A DNA stretch of 18,529 nucleotides from an uncultured Succinatimonas sp. (GTDB lineage Bacteria; Pseudomonadota; Gammaproteobacteria; Enterobacterales; Succinivibrionaceae). Of the stretch, positions 1-6,790 are shown one piece after another (position 1 is the stretch's first letter; every line of letters starts with the position of its first letter). The notes under the pieces were generated by a model. The model saw only the letters and a program-made list of their open reading frames with translations, was not told the DNA's origin and did no database searches. Where the stretch lies: contig CAJKNC010000023.1 in the NCBI GenBank assembly GCA_905201175.1, positions 1 to 18,529 of the forward strand, in the 5' to 3' direction. The position numbers and the translations under genes are program-made.

Positions 1-68
1 CTGGTTTCTTGTTCTTCCATTATCGGAGAAACTACACGGACGGGTTTAGCTGTATTTCTTTTTGTCAT
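1..68 (-). CDS. 5' end of an unidentified small or truncated gene
   Basis: A reading frame opens with ATG at 68 on the minus strand, 18 bases after the crcB stop codon, and stays open to the window edge. The visible N-terminus reads MTKRNTAKPVRVVSPIMEEQ and is basic and hydrophilic, with no signal peptide or membrane segment. An AAGGA stretch lies about 11 bases upstream of the ATG, which is rather far. The close spacing suggests co-transcription with crcB. I do not recognise the family and only 22 codons are visible, so no function is assigned. Confidence 0.45.
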   Translation of the reverse strand, partial: MTKRNTAKPVRVVSPIMEEQET

Positions 69-86
69 GTTGCAAAGGTTCCTTTT

Positions 87-464
87 TTATAATTGTTTTC
101 CTAAATAACCGCCTGCCACTACAGCTGTCAGTCCTATTGCTATACTTAATAGGGTGTAGGTAATGAATGTACCGTAAAATTCTCCTTTTAACAGCCCTAT
201 GCCGTCACTGGAGAAAGTAGAGAAGGTGGTAAATCCTCCGCATAATCCTGTTGTCAGAAAAAGGCGAACTTCGAAAGGAAGGTGGAACCGTTCGGAAAGA
301 GCGTAAAATAGTCCGATGAGAAAACTACCGAAGATATTGACCGTGAAAGTAGCCCACGGAAAATTGTAGGGAACAATCCGTTCGTGCATAAGTAGCTGTA
401 TGCAATAACGCAATGCGCTACCGGTGCCGCCACCAAGAAAAATATAGATAATTTCTTTACTCAT
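87..464 (-). CDS. crcB: CrcB/Fluc fluoride ion channel
   Basis: A 125-residue membrane protein of the CrcB/Fluc family, which forms dual-topology dimers in the inner membrane and exports fluoride. The family motifs are in order: GGGTGSALRY near residue 11, TVNIFGSFLIG near residue 41, and GLCGGFTTFSTFS near residue 74, the last carrying the pore phenylalanines and the central-sodium-site region. Four hydrophobic helices fit the normal length. The start has no evident Shine-Dalgarno site, as is common in Bacteroidetes, and a Bacteroidetes-type -7 element lies about 60 bases upstream. I see no fluoride riboswitch in the leader. Its signals differ from every gene to the right (see the finding on the left edge). 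Family assignment is secure; the Bacteroidetes origin is inference. Confidence 0.93.
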   Translation of the reverse strand: MSKEIIYIFLGGGTGSALRYCIQLLMHERIVPYNFPWATFTVNIFGSFLIGLFYALSERFHLPFEVRLFLTTGLCGGFTTFSTFSSDGIGLLKGEFYGTFITYTLLSIAIGLTAVVAGGYLGKQL

Positions 465-526
465 TTGATTTTAGATATTTGTATCAGAGTTGGTGTAACT
501 CTTTGGAAAAATAAAATAATTGTGTG

Positions 527-534
527 CAAATATA
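527..534 (-). promoter_or_regulatory. Bacteroidetes-type -7 promoter element for crcB
   Basis: On the minus strand this octamer reads TATATTTG, an exact match to the Bacteroidetes -7 consensus TAnnTTTG, and it sits about 62 bases upstream of the crcB start. No convincing -33 TTTG lies at the usual 19-21 base distance, so the assignment rests on one element and on position. Confidence 0.45.
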
Positions 535-775
535 GGAAGAATGTGTAATATACGTGTATAGTCAATCTGTTTTATTCGGCATAGCTACTGTGTTTTTTTC
601 TCTTTACTTTCATTATTCGTTTTGTAATTAGTGTTTTATGTGATTGGATATATATTATGGAGAACATTATTGCAGTACATCGGTTGATAAGAAAGTAACA
701 AAATAGTGATTTAAAACATTCAGGTGAAAAAGATTGTTTTTTTAATCTCCATGTTTTAATAAATATTAGTTGTTG

Positions 776-815
776 CTCCGCAAAGAAAACTAAAACTTTG
801 CGGAGTTCTTTTTTT
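776..815 (+). terminator. strong rho-independent terminator without an upstream gene
   Basis: A perfect 10-bp stem (CTCCGCAAAG at 776-785, CTTTGCGGAG at 796-805) encloses an A-rich 10-base loop and is followed by TTCTTTTTTT. The U tract is on the plus strand only, so it ends a rightward transcript. The nearest gene to the left is crcB, which runs the other way, so the transcript it ends is not annotated; a small RNA is possible. Confidence 0.8.
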
Positions 816-835
816 ATTAGACGGATTCTTTTTTG

Positions 836-843
836 TACTTTTG
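836..843 (+). promoter_or_regulatory. Bacteroidetes-type -7 promoter element
   Basis: TACTTTTG matches the Bacteroidetes -7 consensus TAnnTTTG, followed by GCAC as is typical of such promoters. It points rightward and would start transcription near 850. The -33 region is poor. If real, it originally served a Bacteroidetes gene that is not present to the right. Confidence 0.45.
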
Positions 844-916
844 CACATCTTTTTAAAAAACATCATATAAATGTTTTATCAGGCTTATTTTACCCGGGTA
901 ATCAGTCAAGTTCTTG

Positions 917-922
917 TATAAT
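917..922 (+). promoter_or_regulatory. sigma-70 -10 box upstream of rlmKL
   Basis: A perfect TATAAT lies 36 bases before the rlmKL start. No good -35 hexamer is present at 16-18 bases, and there is no TGn extension, so this is a candidate only. A join just upstream would explain the missing -35. Confidence 0.4.
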
Positions 923-957
923 AGAGGACAGTTTTTTATTGGAGCATATTTTAGCTT

Positions 958-3378
958 ATGTCATTTAATTTCTTTGCTACTTGTCCTAAGGGATTAGAAG
1001 GGCTTTTGCGTATTGAGCTTTTAAGCTTAGGTTTTGATAATGTGCGCGAAACCGTTGCAGGTGTTGCTTGCAGTGGCGACTTTGAATTGGGAATGCGAGC
1101 TTGCTTATGGAGCCGCTTTGCTTCACGTTTTCTATTAAAGATGTCCGAATTTTTATGTGAAAACGATACAGAATTGTATATGGGAGCAAATGGCGTAGCT
1201 TGGGAAAAATGGTTTAATAGTGATAATACCGTAGCTGTAGATTTTACGGGTACAAACGATGAGATTAGAAATACACAATATGGTGCTTTAAAAGTCAAGG
1301 ATGCACTTTGTGACCGTTTGCAGAAAGCTTTTGGCAAGCGCCCTTATGTTGATAAAGAAAATCCTGATGTAAGAATTTACTGTCATTTAGAGCGTCGCGG
1401 TGAAGCATCAATATATATTGATCTATCAGGCAAAACCTTGCATAAGCGTGAATTCCATCGTATGACTGGAGCTGCTCCATTAAAAGAGAATTTAGCTGCG
1501 GCTATGGTTGAGCGAGCTGGATATAATAGTGGATGCTTTTGCGATCCGATGTGCGGATCTGGCACCTTGCTTTTAGAGGCTGCAGCTAAAATTACTGATA
1601 CAGCTCCAGGAATTAAGCGCAGTTTTTACGGCTTTTTTGCTCTTAAGTGCTTTGATAAGGGAAAATGGCAGGCAATCTTAGATGAAGCTTATGAACGTCA
1701 AAAGATAGGACTGCTTAAGGCAAAAGAGAGGGGAATAGAGCTTGTCGGCTTTGATTTAGATGAGAGCGTAGTTAAATTAGCTAATGAAAATGCACAAAAA
1801 GCAGGCTTCGGAGAGCTCGTCAAAGTTTATGTTTCACCTTTAGCAGAGCTTAAAAATCCTTTTACTGATGATAAAGAGGTTACTTTAGTTACTAATCCTC
1901 CGTATGGAAAGCGCTTAGGCAATTTTAATGAGCTCATATCTTTATATACGCTTTTAGGCGAGAGATTAAAGCAGCAGTTTAAAGGCGCTAAGGCTGCGGT
2001 TATTTCCTCAGAGACGGAATTGCTTTCCTGCCTGCGCTTGCATGCAGATAAAATTTATAAGCTCTATAACGGCGAACTTAGCTGTCAGTTAAGAGTTTAT
2101 GAAATTAAAGATAGCAAAGAGGCTGCAGAAGCGCAGAATCCAGAGAAGATCATAGCTCCTGATTTTGCCAATCGCTTAAAGAAGAATTTAGCTAAGATTA
2201 CTAAATGGGCGGCTAAGCATAACTTAGATTGCTATCGGGTATATGATGCTGATATTCCTGAATATGCAGCTGCGATTGATTATTACAACGGCTATTATGT
2301 CATTGCAGCCTATAAGGCTCCTAAAAGCGTCAATCCTATTGTTGCGCAGCGGCATGTTTTAGATATGATTGCCGCTACGGTGCAGGTAACCGGAGTTGAA
2401 GGCTCTAAGGTGATTTTAAAGAGCCGTGAAATTAAAAAGGGCGCAGAACAGTATGAAAAGGCTGAGGAGCTGACTAATAAATTTATATATGTACATGAAA
2501 ACGATCTGACCTTAAAGGTCAATTTAGAGGATTATTTAGATACGGGCTTGTTCTTAGATTCGCGCAATATCCGCGCTATGATTAAATCCATGGCCCGCGG
2601 CAAGGATTTTCTGAATCTTTTTGCTTATACCTGCACAGCCTCTGCGGCAGCAGCTTCAGGCGGAGCTCATTCAACTTTGTCTGTAGATATGAGCCGTACT
2701 TATCTGCAGTGGGGACAGGATAATCTGCGCTTAAATCATTTAAGCCTTAAAAATAATGATTTTATTCAGGCTGACTGCTTATTCTATTTATCTCAGGAGC
2801 ATGACAGAAAGTTCGATCTTATTTATATCGATCCGCCGACTTTTTCAAACTCCAAGCGCATGTCAGTAAATTTCGACATCAAGCGTGATCATGCTGCCCT
2901 ATTGTCAAATCTTACTCGTCATCTTAAGGATGAGGGCACGGTTATTTTCTGTACTAACTGCCGTGACTTCAAGCTAGATGAAGAAGCTGTTGCTGAATAC
3001 GGCTTTGAAATTGAAAACATTTCAAGGAAGACTATTCCTGAGGATTTTGCCCGCAATCAGCGTATTCATACTTGCTTTAAGCTTGAATATAAGCGCGCCA
3101 ATCAGAAGCTTGAGCCTAAGGCTATGGTTGAGACCAAATTTGCACCTAAGTGGCAGAAAGTGATTACAAGCTCTCCTTATGGAGAGGAGCGGCGCAAAGA
3201 GCGTTTTGATTTTAATGATGATTTTAAAGCTAAACGGCGTGATTTCGGTACAAAAAAGACAGGCTTTGACGATAAATTTGGCAATCATTCTAAATCTTAT
3301 AAGCGCTTTGATAAAAAGAGCAGCATCAATAAGCCTAAAGTTCGCATTTGGGGACCGGATGGAGTTAAGGATCTATGA
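958..3378 (+). CDS. rlmL: bifunctional 23S rRNA methyltransferase RlmKL
   Basis: Fused enzyme that makes m2G2445 (RlmL half) and m7G2069 (RlmK half) in 23S rRNA during large-subunit assembly. The N-terminal half has a THUMP-type RNA-binding region (about 45-155), the SAM-binding DPMCGSGTLL (196-205) and the catalytic NPPYG (313-317). The second Rossmann domain holds GKDFLNLFAYT (548-558) and DPPTFSNSKR (625-634). The protein aligns along its length with E. coli RlmL (702 aa). It is 806 residues because of a C-terminal tail (about 712-806) that is basic, rich in K, R, D and F, low in complexity and probably disordered, ending in KVRIWGPDGVKDL. GGAG at 941-944 lies 13 bases before the ATG, slightly far. 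The stop overlaps the uup start by ATGA, so translation is probably coupled. Confidence 0.96.
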   Translation: MSFNFFATCPKGLEGLLRIELLSLGFDNVRETVAGVACSGDFELGMRACLWSRFASRFLLKMSEFLCENDTELYMGANGVAWEKWFNSDNTVAVDFTGTNDEIRNTQYGALKVKDALCDRLQKAFGKRPYVDKENPDVRIYCHLERRGEASIYIDLSGKTLHKREFHRMTGAAPLKENLAAAMVERAGYNSGCFCDPMCGSGTLLLEAAAKITDTAPGIKRSFYGFFALKCFDKGKWQAILDEAYERQKIGLLKAKERGIELVGFDLDESVVKLANENAQKAGFGELVKVYVSPLAELKNPFTDDKEVTLVTNPPYGKRLGNFNELISLYTLLGERLKQQFKGAKAAVISSETELLSCLRLHADKIYKLYNGELSCQLRVYEIKDSKEAAEAQNPEKIIAPDFANRLKKNLAKITKWAAKHNLDCYRVYDADIPEYAAAIDYYNGYYVIAAYKAPKSVNPIVAQRHVLDMIAATVQVTGVEGSKVILKSREIKKGAEQYEKAEELTNKFIYVHENDLTLKVNLEDYLDTGLFLDSRNIRAMIKSMARGKDFLNLFAYTCTASAAAASGGAHSTLSVDMSRTYLQWGQDNLRLNHLSLKNNDFIQADCLFYLSQEHDRKFDLIYIDPPTFSNSKRMSVNFDIKRDHAALLSNLTRHLKDEGTVIFCTNCRDFKLDEEAVAEYGFEIENISRKTIPEDFARNQRIHTCFKLEYKRANQKLEPKAMVETKFAPKWQKVITSSPYGEERRKERFDFNDDFKAKRRDFGTKKTGFDDKFGNHSKSYKRFDKKSSINKPKVRIWGPDGVKDL

Positions 3379-5249
3379 GCCTTATAAATATTATTGATGC
3401 GCACTTAAATTATGGCGCAGATAAGCTTTTAGAAGGAGCAAACCTGGCCATTGAGGAGCATGAGCGCATCTGCCTTGTGGGACGCAATGGCACAGGCAAA
3501 TCAACCCTGCTGCAGGTAATTGAGGGCAAGCGTGAGCTTGATGAAGGCCGGATTATCGTTAAGTCGGGCCTTAAGATCGGCCGCTTAGAGCAGGATCCTC
3601 CTCAGTATAAAAGCGGCACGGCCTATACTATGGCTGTCTCAGCTGTGCCGGTTGTCGGTAAGGCTTTGGCAGAATATGTGCAGTGCGAGGATGTTAAGCG
3701 TCAGCTTGAATTGTCTGAATTTATCGAAAAGCATGACGGCTGGAAGCATGATGCAGTAGTTAGACGCATTTTAAATAAGATTGGACTGCAGGCACAGATG
3801 CCTTTAGCTGAGCTGTCGGGTGGCTGGAGACGCAAGGCTGCTTTAGCGGCTGTTCTGGCAGCAGAACCGGAGCTTTTGCTTTTAGATGAGCCTACTAACC
3901 ATTTGGATATTGAAACTATTACTTGGTTTGAGGAGATTTTAAACTCCTTTGACGGCACGGTAGTCTTTGTAAGTCATGATCGTAATTTTGCCGATGACTG
4001 CGCTACGCGCATAGTTGAGCTAGATCGCGGCAAGCTTTATTCATATCCAGGATCCTTTAATAAATATTTAGAGCTGCGCGATGAAAGATTGCGGATGGAA
4101 GATCTTGCTAATAAAGAGTTTGATCGCATTCTCTCAGAAGAAGAAGCCTGGATCCGCAGAGGAGTCAAAGCGCGTTTAGCTCGCAATGAAGGAAGAGTTA
4201 AAGATCTGCTGGAGCGCCGCAAAATCAGGGCAGCACGCCGCGATCGCCAGGGCAAGGCCATCATGCAGGTCAATGAAGCCGATCGCAGCGGCAATATTGT
4301 GTTTGAACTGCGCAATATACATGAGGAATTTGAAGGCAAGGTCTTAATTGACAATTTTAATGCCGTCATTATGCGAGGCGATCGTATCGGCATTGTCGGC
4401 GCTAACGGTACAGGCAAAACTACCTTAGTGCAGATTATGCAGAACCTGATCAAGCCTACCTCAGGCTATGTGCGTATTGGCATGAATGTTGAGATTCAAT
4501 ATTTTGATCAATACCATGAGCAGCTGTATTTAGAAAAATCAGTTGCCGACAATGTTGCTGATGGTCATACAGAAGTAACTATCAACGGCAAGAGCAAGCA
4601 CGTGATTTCTTATCTGAGTAATTTTCTGTTCACCGGCAGAAGAGCTAGAAGTCCGGTTTCCGTTCTATCCGGCGGTGAGAAAAACCGCTTGCTGTTAGCG
4701 CGCTTATTTGCAAAGCCCTCTAATGTGCTGATTATGGATGAGCCGACGAATGATTTGGATTTGGAGACTCTAGATCTATTGGAGGATTTGGTTTCAAGCT
4801 ATCCAGGTACGGTAATTGTCATCAGTCATGACAGGCGTTTTATTGATAAAGTTGCTACAGAGACCTGGGTATTCGACGGCAAAGGCGGTATTGAAACTGT
4901 AGTCGGCGGCTGGAGCGATGTTTTAGCTTATTATGAGCGTACAGGCAAAAGCTTATTTGCAGAAGAGAAAAAGCCAGAGAAAGCTAAAAAAACTGAAGAT
5001 AAAGCTCAGAAAGCCAAAAGCGGTCTTTCTTTTACGGAAAGTCATGAATTGCAGCAGCTGCCTCAGCAGGTTGAAGAGCTTGAAGCTAAAATTGCCGAGC
5101 TTGATGAAGCTTTGCAAGACAGCAGCATATATGAAAATGGCGCTGAAAAAGCTATAGAATTAAATAATGAGCGCGAAAAGCTCTCAGCTGCATTAGACAA
5201 ATTATATGCCAGGTGGGAAGAGCTAGAGCTTAAGGCATCTGAGGGTTAG
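3375..5249 (+). CDS. uup: ABC-F family ATPase Uup
   Basis: Soluble twin-ABC protein of the ABC-F family; members act at the ribosomal E site or in ribosome rescue and assembly. Domain 1 has Walker A GRNGTGKST (36-44), signature LSGGWRRK (147-154) and Walker B LLLLDEPTNHLD (167-178). Domain 2 has GANGTGKTT (342-350), LSGGEKNR (431-438) and VLIMDEPTNDLD (451-462). The charged linker between them (about 230-300) is the P-site tRNA-interaction motif region. A lysine-rich spacer (531-550) leads to a C-terminal coiled coil (about 556-624), the hallmark of Uup over other ABC-F members. The length of 624 compares with 635 in E. coli, where uup also follows rlmL. AAGGA ends 3 bases before the ATG, and GGAG is slightly further up. 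Confidence 0.94.
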   Translation: MSLINIIDAHLNYGADKLLEGANLAIEEHERICLVGRNGTGKSTLLQVIEGKRELDEGRIIVKSGLKIGRLEQDPPQYKSGTAYTMAVSAVPVVGKALAEYVQCEDVKRQLELSEFIEKHDGWKHDAVVRRILNKIGLQAQMPLAELSGGWRRKAALAAVLAAEPELLLLDEPTNHLDIETITWFEEILNSFDGTVVFVSHDRNFADDCATRIVELDRGKLYSYPGSFNKYLELRDERLRMEDLANKEFDRILSEEEAWIRRGVKARLARNEGRVKDLLERRKIRAARRDRQGKAIMQVNEADRSGNIVFELRNIHEEFEGKVLIDNFNAVIMRGDRIGIVGANGTGKTTLVQIMQNLIKPTSGYVRIGMNVEIQYFDQYHEQLYLEKSVADNVADGHTEVTINGKSKHVISYLSNFLFTGRRARSPVSVLSGGEKNRLLLARLFAKPSNVLIMDEPTNDLDLETLDLLEDLVSSYPGTVIVISHDRRFIDKVATETWVFDGKGGIETVVGGWSDVLAYYERTGKSLFAEEKKPEKAKKTEDKAQKAKSGLSFTESHELQQLPQQVEELEAKIAELDEALQDSSIYENGAEKAIELNNEREKLSAALDKLYARWEELELKASEG

Positions 5250-5251
5250 TC

Positions 5252-6112
5252 ATGTCTGTTTATAGAAGTAAAATTGATCTCCATTGTCATTCTAATGCTT
5301 CAGATGGAGCGCTAAGTCCTGAGGATTTAGTTTCAAGAGCATGCTCTTTAGGATTAACTCATCTTGCGCTCACAGATCATGATACCTGTGCAGGCATTGA
5401 AGAAGCTCAGCAAGCGGCCGCAGGGAGGCTTGAGCTTATTCCGGGAGCTGAATTGTCAGCCACATGGAACGGCTATCAAATTCATATAGCAGGATTATTT
5501 TTAAATTACAGAAATCCTGTATTTATGGCTTATACTGAAGGCCAGAAGCTTTTGCGCACTCAAAGAGCACAGGAGATCTCGGATAAATTAGAGCGGCTTG
5601 GCTTTCATGATATGCTAGCTAAGGCGCAAATGCGCGCCGGTGCCGGAGCTTCGATTACGCGAGGAAATTATGCGCGCCTGATTGTTGAAGAAGGCCGGGC
5701 ATCTAGCGCAGATGAGGCTTTTAATGTCTATTTAAGAAAAGGCAAAAAAGCCTATGTTGCTACTAACTGGCCAGATATTAAGGTGGCTGTTGATGCCATT
5801 CATGCAGCTGCAGGCGCAGCAGTTCTAGCTCATCCTAAGCGTTATGAAATGACAAATATGAAGCTGCGGGCGCTTATGGAATATTTTAAGGATGTAGGCG
5901 GAGACGGCATTGAGGTTGCTTATTGTCAGCAGCGTCCGCAAGAGCGTGAATATTTAGCCGAATTAGCTAAGTTTTATGCATTTAAAGCTTCGATGGGGTC
6001 AGATTTTCATGCTCTGGGAACATATCGAGATTTGGGTATGGAGCTTAAGCTTCCGGATAATTTAGATCCTGTGTGGGAGATGGAAGAGGCGCTGCCATAT
6101 CATTTTAAATAA
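5252..6112 (+). CDS. rnm: PHP-domain 5'-3' exoribonuclease RNase AM (YciV/TrpH)
   Basis: A 286-residue PHP phosphoesterase. The metal-binding set is visible in order: DLHCHSNASDG (H11, H13, D18), TDHD (D42, H43), GAELS (E67), H78, VLAHP (H194) and GSDFH (D251, H253). The E. coli homologue YciV/TrpH, renamed RNase AM, is a 5'-to-3' exonuclease that trims 5' ends of 5S, 16S and 23S rRNA and acts on short oligonucleotides and 3',5'-bisnucleotides. It starts 2 bases after the uup stop, with GAGGG at 5241-5245 six bases before the ATG. It is followed by yciO, the same order as in E. coli. Placement in an operon with an rRNA methyltransferase and Uup fits a role in rRNA maturation. Confidence 0.9.
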   Translation: MSVYRSKIDLHCHSNASDGALSPEDLVSRACSLGLTHLALTDHDTCAGIEEAQQAAAGRLELIPGAELSATWNGYQIHIAGLFLNYRNPVFMAYTEGQKLLRTQRAQEISDKLERLGFHDMLAKAQMRAGAGASITRGNYARLIVEEGRASSADEAFNVYLRKGKKAYVATNWPDIKVAVDAIHAAAGAAVLAHPKRYEMTNMKLRALMEYFKDVGGDGIEVAYCQQRPQEREYLAELAKFYAFKASMGSDFHALGTYRDLGMELKLPDNLDPVWEMEEALPYHFK

Positions 6113-6123
6113 AGAGAAAGAAA

Positions 6124-6750
6124 ATGGCTTGTGAATTTATTAGCGTGCATCCTGATAATCCTCAGGCACGCCTGATTAAAAAAATTGCGGATATTTTACG
6201 TAACGGCGGTGTGGCAGTTATCCCTACAGATTCAGCTTATGCTTTATGCTGTATGCTTGAGGAGAAAAATGCCATGGAAAGAATTGCTCGCATACGACAG
6301 ATAAGCAAGCATCACAATTTTACTTTATTGTGCCGAGACTTATCAGAGCTGTCCACTTATGCGCGCTTTGATAATACTGTATTTAGATTATTAAAAAACA
6401 ATACTCCAGGGGCATATACTTTTATTTTGCCTGCGACTAAGGAAGTGCCGCGCCGCATGATGAATGAAAAGCGCCGCACCATTGGACTTAGGGTACCGAA
6501 AAATGCCATCCTGGATGCCTTGATAGGCGAATTGGATGAATGTTTGATGAGCTGTACTTTAATCCTGCCTGGAGAAGAGGAGCCTGAAAACGATCCTGTT
6601 GAGATTAACAACAAGATAGGCAAGCTTGTAGATGTGATTGTAGACGGCGGAGTTTTAAATTCAGCTCCAACTACAGTGATTCGTTTTGAGGATGATATGC
6701 CGATTATCAGAAGGATAGGAGCAGGAGATCCTGCTCCTTTTGAGAGTTAG
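6124..6750 (+). CDS. yciO: YciO/Sua5-family threonylcarbamoyl-AMP synthase-like protein
   Basis: A 208-residue YrdC/Sua5/YciO domain protein, collinear with E. coli YciO (206 aa). Seen: VIPTDSAYAL (35-44), NAMERIARIRQ (49-59), HNFTLLCRDLSELSTY (64-79), NNTPGAYTFILP (94-105), KRRTIGLRVP (120-129) and PTTVIRF near residue 182. Relatives TsaC/Sua5 make the threonylcarbamoyl-AMP intermediate for t6A in tRNA. YciO has weak or alternative activity and its in vivo role is unsettled, so I give the family and not the TsaC function. It starts 11 bases after rnm, with only a purine-rich AGAGAAAG before the ATG, suggesting coupling. The last codons also form a GC-rich hairpin (6717-6738). It is the last gene of the operon. 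Confidence 0.9.
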   Translation: MACEFISVHPDNPQARLIKKIADILRNGGVAVIPTDSAYALCCMLEEKNAMERIARIRQISKHHNFTLLCRDLSELSTYARFDNTVFRLLKNNTPGAYTFILPATKEVPRRMMNEKRRTIGLRVPKNAILDALIGELDECLMSCTLILPGEEEPENDPVEINNKIGKLVDVIVDGGVLNSAPTTVIRFEDDMPIIRRIGAGDPAPFES

Positions 6751-6758
6751 CTTCAAAG

Positions 6759-6790
6759 TCCTAACAGTAAAAAGCTGTTAGGATTTTTTT
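6759..6790 (+). terminator. rho-independent terminator of the rlmKL-uup-rnm-yciO operon
   Basis: A 9-bp stem (TCCTAACAG at 6759-6767, CTGTTAGGA at 6775-6783) with a 7-base loop is followed by seven T residues. The T tract runs into the stop codon of the convergent trhP gene. On the minus strand the tail is poor in U, so it mainly ends rightward transcription. Confidence 0.9.

Larger units (their letters stand above)
465..957. other. 493-base non-coding region with probable junction
   Basis: No reading frame longer than about 16 codons with a plausible start lies here. The left part (to about 850) holds a Bacteroidetes-type minus promoter, a strong plus-strand terminator and a plus-strand Bacteroidetes-type -7 element. 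The right part (about 880-957) holds a sigma-70-like -10 box and the ribosome-binding region of rlmKL. A weak AT-rich hairpin (AAAACAT, 7-base loop, ATGTTTT; 857-877) lies between the two. A tiny frame from ATG 871 (16 codons) has no family that I recognise. Confidence 0.6.

Noticed and set aside
465..530. Fluoride riboswitch in the crcB leader
   Set aside because: The leader is only about 55 bases, AT-rich, and has just a 5-bp hairpin (487-501); none of the conserved pseudoknot sequence of the crcB motif is visible.
871..921. 16-codon frame starting with ATG just before rlmKL
   Set aside because: Too short to support, no ribosome-binding site, and it spans the suspected join.
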